Shown piece by piece: positions 24,272-34,524 of a DNA stretch of 64,000 nucleotides. Both the position numbers and the translations under genes were made by a program. Positions within the stretch are counted from its first letter, which is position 1. Every line of letters begins with the position of its first letter. This stretch comes from Sorghum bicolor. Taxonomy: Eukaryota > Streptophyta > Magnoliopsida > Poales > Poaceae. A model generated the notes under the pieces. That model worked only from the letters and a program-made list of their open reading frames with translations. It searched no databases and was not told where the DNA came from. The stretch covers positions 43,256,434 through 43,320,433 of the forward strand of contig NC_012871.2 of the NCBI RefSeq assembly GCF_000003195.3, written 5' to 3'.

Positions 24272-25333
24272 GTGCGAGAAAGTTTAAGTCCTTGTGCTGT
24301 TCCTGTGATTTTGGTGCCAAAGAAAGATGGTTCTTGGAGGATGTGTGTAGATTGTAGAGCCATAAACAACATCACCGTTCGTTATCGTCATCCTATTCCT
24401 AGGCTAGATGATATGCTTGATGAATTGATTGGTTCTATGATGTTTTCTAAAATTGATTTGAGAAGTGGTTACCATCAAATTAGAATGAAGATTGGAGATG
24501 AATGGAAAACTGCTTTTAAAACAAAGTTTGGGCTGTATGAATGGTTAGTTATGCCTTTTGGTTTGACCAATGCCCCTAGTACGTTCATGAGATTGATGAA
24601 CCATGTCTTGCGAGCATTCATTGGAAAGTTTGTTGTTGTTTACTTTGATGATATTCTAATTTACAGCAAGACATTGGAGGAACATGTTGATCATATTAAG
24701 CAAGTTTTGAATGTGCTAAGAAAAGAAAAATTATTTGCTAACCTTGAGAGGTGCACATTTTGTACAAATCAGGTTGTGTTTCTTGGTTTTGTTGTTTCAG
24801 GTTCAGGAATTCAGGTTGATGAATCAAAGGTGAAAGCAATCAAAGATTGGCCAACTCCTGAAAATGTGAGTCAGCTGCGAAGTTTTCATGGACTTGCTGG
24901 TTTTTACAGGAGATTTGTGAGAGATTTCAGCACCATAGCTGCTCCGTTGAATGAGTTAACAAAGAAAGGTGTTGCCTTCCAATGGGGTGAACCACAAGAG
25001 AGAGCATTCCAAGAATTGAAGAAGAGGCTATCCGAAGCCCCCTTCTTGGTGTTACCGGATTTCACTAAAACCTTTGAGGTTGAATGTGATGCAAGTGGGA
25101 TCGGAATCGGTGGTGTCCTAATGCAAAATGGACAGCCGGTTGCATACTTCAGTGAAAAGTTAGGAGGTGCGCAACTGAACTACTCGGTGTATGACAAAGA
25201 ATTGTGTGCTTTGGTAAGAGCTCTTGAGACTTGGCAACATTATTTATGGCCAAAAGAATTTGTTATTCATTCAGATCATGAGGTTGACATGCCAAATGGG
25301 TTGAATTCATTGAAACTTTTCCATATGTTGTGA
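24272..25333 (+). pseudogene. pol: Reverse transcriptase and RNase H of CRM-like copy 3
   Basis: RT is intact in frame ([46 protein letters not shown] near 24640-24668), followed by the connection domain and RNase H ([22 protein letters not shown]). Near 25282 about 40 bp are missing relative to copy 1, after HSDHE, which removes the segment containing [10 protein letters not shown] and shifts the frame to a TGA at 25331. Confidence 0.85.
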
Positions 25334-26804
25334 AATATAAGAAAGGTAAAGAAAACATTGTTGCTGGTGCTTTGTCACATAAAAATGTTTTGTTGAATCA
25401 ACTAGATGTCAACGTGCCAGGACTTGAAAGCATAAAAGAATTGTACCCTACTGATCATGAATTTTCAGAACCATTTGCAAACTGTACAACTGGAAAAGGG
25501 TGGGAAAAATATCATATACATGATGGATTTTTGTTTCGAGCTAACAAATTGTGTGTACCCCACTGCTCTGTTAGGATTTTGTTGCTACAGGAAACACATG
25601 CAGGTGGATTGATGGGTCACTTTGGATGGAGAAAGACATATGAGATGCTAGCTGATCACTTCTACTGGCCAAAGATGAGAAGAGATGTCCAACGACTTGT
25701 TCAAAGATGCATCACATGTCACAAAGCTAAGTCAAAACTGAACCCTCATGGATTATATACTCCCTTGCCTGTTCCTAGTACCCCTTGGGAAGATATTAGC
25801 ATGGATTTTGTTTTGGGTTTACCTAGGACAAAGAGGGGAATGGATTCAATTTTTGTTGTTGTTGATCGGTTCTCTAAAATGGCACATTTTATACCTTGTC
25901 ATAAAAGCGATGATGCTTCCCACATAGCCTCTCTATTTTTCAGGGATATTGTAAGATTACACGGCGTGCCCAAAACGATTGTTTCAGACCGTGACACCAA
26001 GTTCTTGAGCTACTTTTGGAAGACATTGTGGGCAAAGCTTGGAACAAGGCTGCTGTTTTCCACCACTTGTCATCCTCAAACGGATGGACAAACTGAAATT
26101 GTGAATAGAACACTTTCTATGCTGCTACGAGCCTTGATAAAGAAGAACCTGAAGGAGTGGGAAGAGTGCTTGCCACATGTGGAATTCGCTTACAACAGGG
26201 CAGTACATTCTACAACTAATATGTGTCCTTTTGAAGTTGTGTATGGATTCAAACCCCTTGCTCCGATCGATTTGTTGCCTCTGCCATTGCAGGAAAGGAT
26301 TAACATGGAAGCTTCCAAGCGTTCATCATATGTCAAGAAGATTCATGAGAAGACCAAAGAAGCAAACGAAAGAAGGTCCAAGTACTATGCTGATTGGGCA
26401 AACAAGCATCGCAAGAAGGTGATATTTGAGCCCAGAGATTTAGTGTGGGTACATCTTCGCAAAGACCGTTTTCCTGAGAAGCGTAAATCCAAGTTGATGC
26501 CACGGGGAGATGGTCCATTCAGAGTGCTGTCCAGGATCAATGATAATGCCTACAAGATTGAGCTTCGTGAAGATTATGGTGTTAGCACAACCTTCAACGT
26601 TGCTGACTTGACACCGTTCTTCGGATTAGAAGAATCAGAGTCGAGGTCGACTCCTTTTCAAGAGGGGGAGGATGATGAGGCCATCCCAACCAAGCATGCT
26701 CCCTCTAATTCCATGCCAACCTCTACACCGACTACGCCGGCACCAGCCCAAGCCATTGATGGAGCAATTACACGTAGCCGAGCCAAGAAGCTACAACAAG
26801 AGGT
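25330..26804 (+). pseudogene. pol: Integrase with CR motif of CRM-like copy 3, reading into 3' LTR
   Basis: Long open frame: RNase H end ([13 protein letters not shown]), zinc finger ([28 protein letters not shown]), catalytic core ([30 protein letters not shown]), C-terminal domain ([46 protein letters not shown]) and the CR-type tail [12 protein letters not shown]. The coding sequence crosses the polypurine tract into the 3' LTR ([16 protein letters not shown]). In CRM elements such a tail is linked to centromeric targeting; that is family knowledge. At 26804 the frame enters antisense copy 4 LTR and ends at 26829. Confidence 0.85.
26660..26672 (+). promoter_or_regulatory. Polypurine tract of CRM-like copy 3
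   Basis: AAGAGGGGGAGGA directly before LTR start TGATGAGG. It is simultaneously codons of the polyprotein (QEGED). Confidence 0.85.
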
Positions 26805-27968
26805 CGTTGTCCCGATCTTCACGACGTAGGATAACTAGCTGAAGATCAGCCGATAACTTGCTGCAAGCAGCGAGGATAACTAGTGCAACCTGACGACACG
26901 CACAAGGAGCCAACCACCGTCTCTATACGGCAGCCTGAACCAAGGATTCGCCCAAGCACACTCTCAAAGAACCAACCTACGCAACCTGAACTCGAGCATC
27001 AGGAGCACGGATTGGGTGCCGATGACGCGGCCGCTTCTGTAATCTCCGCGAAGGAAAACACAAGAGCAAAGGGGTAGAGATCTCTCTCTGAATTTGTTAG
27101 CACACAGCTGAACAAAGTGGTTTGTATTCTCAATATCATAAGTCTTGCGATTACAATGAGTCTTAGGGGGTATTTATACTAGCAACAGCCCTACTAGATA
27201 GGTATGAAAACGAAATAGAGTTTCTGAGGGAAGGCAATGTGAAAGGTCCCCTCGAAATGGATTACCGAAGTGACTTCGCGTGACTGTTGGCCTCCAGAGC
27301 AGTTTCCAATAAACTGACCATAACATTTTATTGGGAAGTCCAAATGATGAACCGTTTCTTAGGTGTGAAACTAGACTCCAAGAGCTTTCCATCAATGTAT
27401 TTCATGCACCACGAAACGCAGTAGATTGGTACAGTTTCACTTGGCAAGTTGTACCAACATTCTGTCATGACAGACTGTTGACCTTCTGAGCAGTTTGTAC
27501 TAATTCTGGTCTGTAGGTAATATGGGGTATCCAAACTGGTCGCCACTTGATTCATTGGAAAGTAGACTCGACGAGCTTTCCAACAAGTGCTCATGGGCCT
27601 TCATAGCATCTCGAAACTGAACGTTATGATCTTTTCTTTCAACTGGTCCGTTCTGCACAGCACTGGTCCGATCTGCCCTTCTTTCAACTGGTCCGTTCTA
27701 CACCGTGTTGTTCCAATCCTTGCGATCCATGTCACCTCCCTCCTCATGTGTATACCTAAGCATAACCAAAGTAGAACACTTAGGTAGTATAATATTCTCA
27801 TTAACATTAATAGAACTCTCACAAAGTAGCGCGTTCACCTCTTGTTGTAGCTTCTTGGCTCGGCTACGTGTAATTGCTCCATCAATGGCTTGGGCTGGTG
27901 CCGGCGTAGTCGGTGTAGAGGTTGGCGTGGAATTAGATGGAGCATGCTTAGTTGGGATGTCCTCATCA
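26800..27968 (-). repeat. 3' LTR of CRM-like copy 4
   Basis: Minus-strand LTR from CCTCATCA (27961-27968) down to GAGGTCG at 26800. Closely similar to 33348-34519 with scattered substitutions. The 3' coding tail of the polyprotein lies in its U3 part. Confidence 0.9.
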
Positions 27969-28222
27969 TCCTCCCCCTCTTGAAAAGGAGTCGACCTCGA
28001 CTCTGATTCTTCTAATCCGAAGAACGGTGTCAAGTCAGCAACGTTGAAGGTTGTGCTAACACCATAATCTTCAGGAAGCTCAATCTTGTAGGCATTATCA
28101 TTGATCCTGGACAGCACTCTGAATGGACCATCTCCCCGTGGCATCAACTTGGATTTACGCTTCTCAGGAAAACGGTCTTTGCGAAGATGTACCCACACTA
28201 AATCTCCGGGCTCAAATATCAC
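27698..28222 (-). pseudogene. pol: Integrase C-terminus, CR motif and LTR-encoded tail of copy 4
   Basis: Continues pol downstream of the stop at 28280: [61 protein letters not shown], then about 90 codons inside the 3' LTR ([32 protein letters not shown]) ending at 27698. The overlap of coding sequence, polypurine tract and U3 is intact here and identifies the CRM-like group. The only break to the upstream integrase is a 30-bp deletion at about 28280 that creates a TAA. Confidence 0.8.
27969..27982 (-). promoter_or_regulatory. Polypurine tract of CRM-like copy 4
   Basis: CAAGAGGGGGAGGA on the minus strand, immediately before TGATGAGG. Confidence 0.85.
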
Positions 28223-28279
28223 CTTCTTGCGATGCTTGTTTGCCCAATCAGCATAGTACTTGGACCTTCTTTCAATTGC

Positions 28280-31200
28280 TTATGATGCACGCTTGGAAGC
28301 TTCCATGTTAATCCTTTCCTGCAATGGTAGAGGCAACAAATCGATCGGAGCAAGGGGTTTGAATCCATACACAACTTCAAAAGGACACATATTAGTTGTA
28401 GAATGTACTGCCCTGTTGTAAGCGAATTCCACATGTGGCAAGCACTCTTCCCACTCCTTCAGGTTCTTCTTTATCAAGGCTCGTAGCAGCATAGAAAGTG
28501 TTCTATTCACAACTTCAGTTTGTCCATCCGTTTGAGGATGACAAGTGGTGGAAAACAGTAGCCTTGTTCCAAGCTTTGCCCACAATGTCTTCCAAAAGTA
28601 GCTCAAGAACTTGGTGTCACGGTCTGAAACAATCGTTTTGGGCACGCCGTGTAATCTTACAATATCCCTGAAAAATAGAGAGGCTATGTGCGAAGCATCA
28701 TCGCTTTTATGACAATGTATAAAATGTGCCATTTTAGAGAACCGATCAACAACAACAAAAATGGAATCCATTCCCCTCTTTGTCCTAGGTAAGCCCAAAA
28801 CAAAATCCATGCTAATATCTTCCCAAGGGGTACTAGGAACAGGCAAGGGAGTATATAATCCATGAGGGTTCAGTTTTGACTTAGCTTTGTGACATGTGAT
28901 GCATCTTTGCACAAGTCGTTGGACGTCTCTTCTCAACTTTGGCCAGTAGAAGTGATCAGCTAGCATCTCATATGTCTTTCTCCATCCAAAGTGACCCATA
29001 AATCTTCCTGCATGTCTTTCCTGTAGCAACAAAAGCCTAACAGAGCAGTGGGGTACACACAATTTGTTAGCTCGAAACAAAAATCCATCATGTATATGAT
29101 ATTTTTCCCACCCTTTTCCAGTTGTACAGTTTGCAAATGGTTCTGAAAATTCATGATCAGTAGGGTACAATTCTTTTATGCTTTCAAGTCCTGGAACCTT
29201 GACATCTAGTTGATTCAACAAAACATTTTTACGTGACAAAGCATCAGCAACAATGTTTTCTTTACCTTTCTTATATTTCACAACATATGGAAAAGTTTCA
29301 ATGAATTCAACCCATTTGGCATGTCTACGATTCAGTTTTGCTTGCCCCTTTAAATATTTCAAAGCCTCATGATCTGAATTAATAACAAATTCTTTTGGCC
29401 ATAAATAATGTTGCCAAGTCTCAAGAGCTCTTACCAAAGCATACAATTCTTTGTCATACACCGAGTAGTTCAGTTGCGCACCTCCTAACTTTTCACTGAA
29501 GTATGCAACCGGCTGTCCATTTTGCATTAGGACACCACCGATTCCGATCCCACTTGCATCACATTCAACCTCAAAGGTTTTAGTGAAATCCGGTAACACC
29601 AACAAGGGGGCTTCGGATAGCCTCTTCTTCAATTCTTGGAATGCTCTCTCTTGTGGTTCACCCCATTGGAAGGCAACACCTTTCTTTGTTAACTCATTCA
29701 ACGGAGCAACTATGGTGCTGAAATCTCTCACAAATCTCCTGTAAAAACCAGCAAGTCCATGAAAACTTCTCACCTGACTCACATTTTCAGGAGTTGGCCA
29801 ATCCTTGATTGCTTTCACCTTTGATTCATCAACCTGAATTCCTGAACCTGAAACAACAAAACCAAGAAACACAACCTGATCTGTACAAAATGTGCACTTC
29901 TCAAGGTTAGCAAATAATTTTTCTTTTCTTAGCACATCCAAAACTTGCTTAATATGATCAACATGTTCCTCCAATGTCTTGCTGTAAATTAGAATATCAT
30001 CAAAGTAAACAACAACAAACTTTCCAATGAATGCTCGCAAGACATGGTTCATCAATCTCATGAACGTACTAGGGGCATTGGTCAAACCAAAAGGCATAAC
30101 TAACCATTCATACAGCCCAAACTTTGTTTTAAAAGCAGTTTTCCATTCATCTCCAATCTTCATTCTAATTTGATGGTAACCACTTCTCAAATCAATTTTA
30201 GAAAACATCATAGAACCACTCAATTCATCAAGCATATCATCTAGCCTAGAAATAGGATGACGATAACGAACGGTGATGTTGTTTATGGCTCTACAATCTA
30301 CACACATCCTCCAAGAACCATCTTTCTTTGGCACCAAAATCACAGGAACAGCACAAGGACTTAAACTTTCTCGCACATATCCTTTATCTAAAAGTTCTTG
30401 TACTTGCCTTTGAATCTCCTTGGTTTGTTCCGGATTGGTGCGGTACGCCGGACGGTTTGGAAGTGCAGCTCTAGGGATGAGATCAATTTGATGTTCGATA
30501 CCGCGCAAAGGAGGAAGTCCAGCAGGTGTTTCCTTTGGAAAAACATCATCATAGTCCTGCAAAACACGTGCAACAACACTAGGGACAGATGTTAAGTCAT
30601 TAGCTGAAAGCAATGTGTCCTTGCACACAAGTACAAATAGTACTTGATCTGGGTTTTTCCTCACATCTCTCATTTCAGATTTGGTGGCTATCATCACGAA
30701 GTTCTCTCCCTCTCTTTTTCTGTCATCTCTCATGTTTGGCCTGTGGCTCTCACTCACTGATTTGTGGAGGGCACTCAAATTATTTTTCTCTCTTTCTTTT
30801 GCACTCTCATTCCTCACTTCGGAGCTCTCTTGCAAGTGCTCAGCTAGGATTTGCTGCGGTGTCATGGGTTTAAGAATCAACTCCTTGTTCTTCCACTTGA
30901 TGGTGTATTGATTGGTTCTACCACAATGTAGAGACGATCGATCATATTGCCATGGTCTTCCCAACAGCATGTGGCACACTGTCATAGGCGCCACATCACA
31001 CTCTACAGTGTCAATATATTCACCAATCTTGAATGGAACTTTCACTCTTTGTGCAATCTTAATAGAACCTGAATTATTAAGCCATTGCACATGATATGGA
31101 TGGGGATGTTTCAGCAGCTTCAACCCAAGCTTTTCAACCATTTCTTTGCTTGCAAGATTGTGGCAACTGCCACCGTCAATGATCACTTTGACAACCTTAT

Positions 31201-32131
31201 CTTGCACTTTAGCTCTAGTCTGAAAAAGATTGTGCCGCTGTCCATTTTCAGCATCACTCATTTGTACACTCAAAATCTGAGTTACAACAAGAGCAGCACC
31301 AGATTCAAATTCACAGATGTCCTTCTCAAGATTACTCTCACTTCCACTATCTTCTTGTTCTTCCTCACTAGCAGATTCATACTCCCATTGATCATTCACA
31401 ATGATGGTTCTAGCGTTTGGACACTCTCTTGCAACATGACCACGACCACCACACTTGAAGCACTGAATTCCACTACTCTTGCTGGAAGAACCCACTGAGT
31501 TTGCTGATTTGAATTTCTCATTTTGAGCAGCCAACTCTTTGCTACTAGAAGAACCAAGGTTGCTAGATCGTGCACCACCGTTTGAGCTGGAAAATGTACC
31601 TTTACTTCCACTTCCTTTGGGTGCAAATTTACTTCCACTTGCTGCACTCTTTGTGCTGAAAGATACTCCTCTAGTGGACTTCATATCCTGCTGCAATTGC
31701 CGCTCAGCTTTGCTAGCTTGATGCACCAATTCAACAAGATTACGATATTGCTGAAATTCAACAATGCGCTGAATATTCCGATGCAGCCCTGACATAAATG
31801 TTGCAATTGTTTGCTCTTCATCTTCAATTACATTGGCTCTCATCATCGCCTTCGCCATCTCTTTATAATACTCATCAACACTGAGGCTTCCTTGCTTCAG
31901 ATTCTGTAGCTTGTCAAATAAATCACGGCGATAATGTTTGGGGACAAATCTTGCTCTCAATTCTCTCTTCATTTTAGCCCATGAACGAACATCACCTTGA
32001 CCAGCTTCTTCTCTTTCATTCAACATTTGCTCCCACCAGATTAGAGCATACCCATCGAACTCAAGAGCAGCCATGGCAACCTTCTTTCTCTCAGAATAAT
32101 TATGCACACGAAAAACTTTATCCACCTTCAA
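28280..32131 (-). pseudogene. gag-pol: gag-pol polyprotein of CRM-like copy 4 (1283 codons open)
   Basis: The longest open frame in the window. Domains from the N-terminal side: capsid core ([26 protein letters not shown]), Ser-rich linker, CCHC knuckle (near 31440), acidic linker, retropepsin ([12 protein letters not shown] near 31170), RT ([21 protein letters not shown] near 30000), RNase H ([12 protein letters not shown]) and integrase ([56 protein letters not shown]). It ends at KRAS because a 30-bp deletion brings in a TAA. Upstream, TGA at 32132-32134 replaces the Trp codon of YLTWELK in the other copies. All catalytic motifs are visible, so this copy died late or only by few changes. 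Confidence 0.9.
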
Positions 32132-32134
32132 CTC

Positions 32135-32410
32135 TCATGTAAGATATGCTTCAGGATCAGATCCTCCTTCAAACTGGGGCATGGTGAATTTTAACTTGCC
32201 AAACCTCTCTTCATTGTGCTGATTACGCCTACGATTTCTTCGGTGACGACGAGCATCATAATGGTGACTGTCATTTGCATTATCATGAGGATGAATTTGC
32301 AACCGGTTCATGAGTGCTTGAACATTGTTTGTTACCGTCTCCATGCTTTGTTTCATCTCATCGAATTGTGCCATGGTGACACAATCATCAATCTCCGGAT
32401 GCTCAGACAT
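32135..32410 (-). pseudogene. gag: gag N-terminus of CRM-like copy 4 with internal deletion
   Basis: ATG at 32410 (MSEHPEIDDCVT). After HPHDNANDSHH the frame jumps to YDARRHRRNRRR, so the acidic and Arg/Gly-rich stretch present in copies 1-3 (about 70 residues) has been deleted in frame. Ends at the TGA mentioned for the downstream segment. Confidence 0.85.
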
Positions 32411-33333
32411 GTTGCTGTAAAAAATTAGTGAAGGCAAAGCAACAATATATGTAGAATAGGGAATTATATGTGGAATCTCACAATCTCACCTCTCTTACCA
32501 ACCGAAGCTCATGTGACTTCCCTGCAGATTACAACGGCCAATGCGAGGTGGTAACCAAGAATGATGGTTGGGAGAATCCAAGATCAGTATTTTGCTATGA
32601 CGGTGGGTTATTTGTGGAGCTTGGTGGGGATATATTTCACAAGGAATGCAGTCTGAATTCTTGATATTGTAAAGTTAAACCACAATCCAAACTAGAAGTT
32701 CAATGCCTAGTGCTGACCACAAGATATGAGTGATGTAAATAGATCAAACACACGCGCAAAGATAATTCAGATTTGATGCAAACAAGGAGTATGCCTAGGA
32801 TGCAAGTGTTGCAATCAAACCCAAGCAAAATTTTGCACCAAAGATGGATAATGACTGATTGTGTGTCTTGATATAAAATTCAGAACTTGAGCACATAAAC
32901 AGAGTGAACTTTCTACTCTTTCTTCACAACTTTTCTTCCTCAACTCTCTTTTTTTCACTTTCCTTTTTTTTGATACTTTATTTTTTTTATAACTAAGAAC
33001 AAGAACAGATATAACACTTACACACACTTTTTTTTGAAACAAGACACAAGCGTCAGCGTTCTAACTTGATAGGCTCAAAGTTTACGCGAAGGATGATACC
33101 GGTTTCAGATTTTCATTAGGGATTTGTATATATAAAAGAGGCACAAAGGACACACAAAGGATATGATGATCAGCAACTAAACAAAACTCTAATGGACTGA
33201 AACTTAACCAAACTCACAAGAAAAACAGATTGAAACAAAGGGCTAATGCAATTTTTTTATGGCTTTTTGGTGGATAGGACGAACAAGATATAGATATGTA
33301 GCTAAGGGTAAAAATCCTACCGTGGAAACTTGA
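32411..33333 (-). other. Untranslated leader of CRM-like copy 4
   Basis: Homologous to the leaders of copies 1 and 2. No coding features; T-rich runs near 32950-33040 on the plus strand. Confidence 0.7.
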
Positions 33334-33345
33334 GCTTTGATACCA
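33334..33345 (-). promoter_or_regulatory. Primer binding site of CRM-like copy 4
   Basis: TGGTATCAAAGC on the minus strand, two bases from the LTR end at 33348; initiator Met tRNA type. Confidence 0.85.
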
Positions 33346-33347
33346 GA

Positions 33348-34519
33348 TGGTGAGGTCGTTGTCCCGATCTTCACGACGTAGGATAACTAGCTGAAGATCA
33401 GCCGATAACTTGCTGCAAGCAGCGAGGATAACTAGTGCAACCTGACGACACGCACAAGGAGCCAACCACCGTCTCTATACGGCAGCCTGAACCAAGGATT
33501 CGCCCAACCACACTCTCAAAGAACCAACCTACGCAACCTGAACTCGAGGATCAGGAGCACGGATTGGGTGCCGATGACGCGGCCGCTTCTGTAATCTCCG
33601 CGAAGGAAAACACAAGAGCAAAGGGGTAGAGATCTCTCTCTGAATTTGTTAGCACACAGCTGAACAAAGTGGTTTGTATTCTCAATATCATAAGTCTTGG
33701 ATTACAATGAGTCTTAGGGGGTATTTATACTAGCAATAGCCCTGCTAGATAGGTATGAAAACGAAATAGAGTTTCTGAGGGAAGGCAATGTGAAAGGTCC
33801 CCTCGAAATGGATTCCCGAAGTGACTTCGCGTGACTGTTGGCCTCCAGAGCAGTTTCCAATAAACTGACCATAGCTTTTTATTGGGAAGTCCAAATGATG
33901 ATCCGTTTCTTGGGTGTGAAACTAGACTCCGAGAGCTTTCCATCAATATATTCCATGCACCACGAAACACTGTAGATTGGTACAGTTTTACTTGGCAAGT
34001 TGTACCAACATTCTGTCACGACAGACTGTTGACCTTCTGAGCAGTATGTACTAATTCTGGTCTGCAGGTAATATGGGGTATCCAAACTGGTCGCCACTTG
34101 ATTTATTGGAATGTAGACTCGAAGAGCTTTCCAACAAGTGCTCATGGGCCTTCATAGCATCTCGAAACTGAAAGTTATAATCTTTTCTTTCAACTAGTCC
34201 GTTCTGCACCGCACTGGTCCGATCTGCCCTTCTTTCAACTGGTCCGTTCTGCACCGTGTTGTTCCAATCCTTGCGATCCAGGTCACCTCCCTCCTCATGT
34301 GTATACCTAAGCATAACCAAAGTAGAACACTTAGGTAGTATAATATTCTCATTAACATTAATAGAACTCTCACAAAGTAGCGCGTTCACCTCTTGTTGTA
34401 GCTTCTTGGCTCGGCTATGTGTAATTGCTCCATCAATGGCTTGGGCTGGTGCCGACGTAGTCGGTGTAGAGGTTGGCGTGGAATTAGATGGAGCATGCTT
34501 GGTTGGGATGTCCTCATCA
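33348..34519 (-). repeat. 5' LTR of CRM-like copy 4 (1172 bp)
   Basis: Begins TGATGAGG at 34519 on the minus strand and ends CCTCACCA at 33348. Same length as the copy 1 LTR. It forms the right outer end of the concatemer, next to CAACA. Confidence 0.9.
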
Positions 34520-34524
34520 CAACA
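34520..34524. repeat. Right target-site duplication CAACA of the CRM-like block
   Basis: Second copy of CAACA; the Tekay-like integrase zinc-finger sequence resumes here. Confidence 0.85.

Larger units (their letters stand above)
22032..26804 (+). mobile_element. CRM-like copy 3 (gag to 132 bp of 3' LTR)
   Basis: Lacks 5' LTR, primer site, leader and gag ATG; begins at the second gag codon at the join with copy 2. It keeps the polypurine tract (26660-26672) and the first 132 bp of the 3' LTR (26673-26804), then joins the U5 end of copy 4 at a shared GAGGT. Confidence 0.85.
9645..34519. mobile_element. Concatemer of four CRM-like chromoviruses in alternating orientation
   Basis: A 24.9-kb block inside the integrase of the Tekay-like element. 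It has four copies of one family: copy 1 (+, 9645-16202), copy 2 (-, 16203-22038), copy 3 (+, 22032-26804), copy 4 (-, 26800-34519). Only copy 4 has two LTRs. The joins between copies are abrupt, with a few bases of shared sequence. The whole block is bounded by a single 5-bp duplication (CAACA). Both outer ends are U3 ends of the LTR (TGATGAGG), whereas a normal insertion has one U3 and one U5 end. The family is CRM-like because the reading frame passes through the polypurine tract into the 3' LTR and the LTR starts TGATGAGGACATCC. Confidence 0.85.
26800..34519 (-). mobile_element. CRM-like copy 4, full-length element
   Basis: The only copy with both LTRs, a primer site, gag-pol and polypurine tract. 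The 3' LTR U5 end lacks just the terminal TGGT (plus-strand reading) at the join with copy 3. The 5' LTR U3 end (34519) abuts the right CAACA. It carries its own deletions and stops in gag and integrase. Confidence 0.9.
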
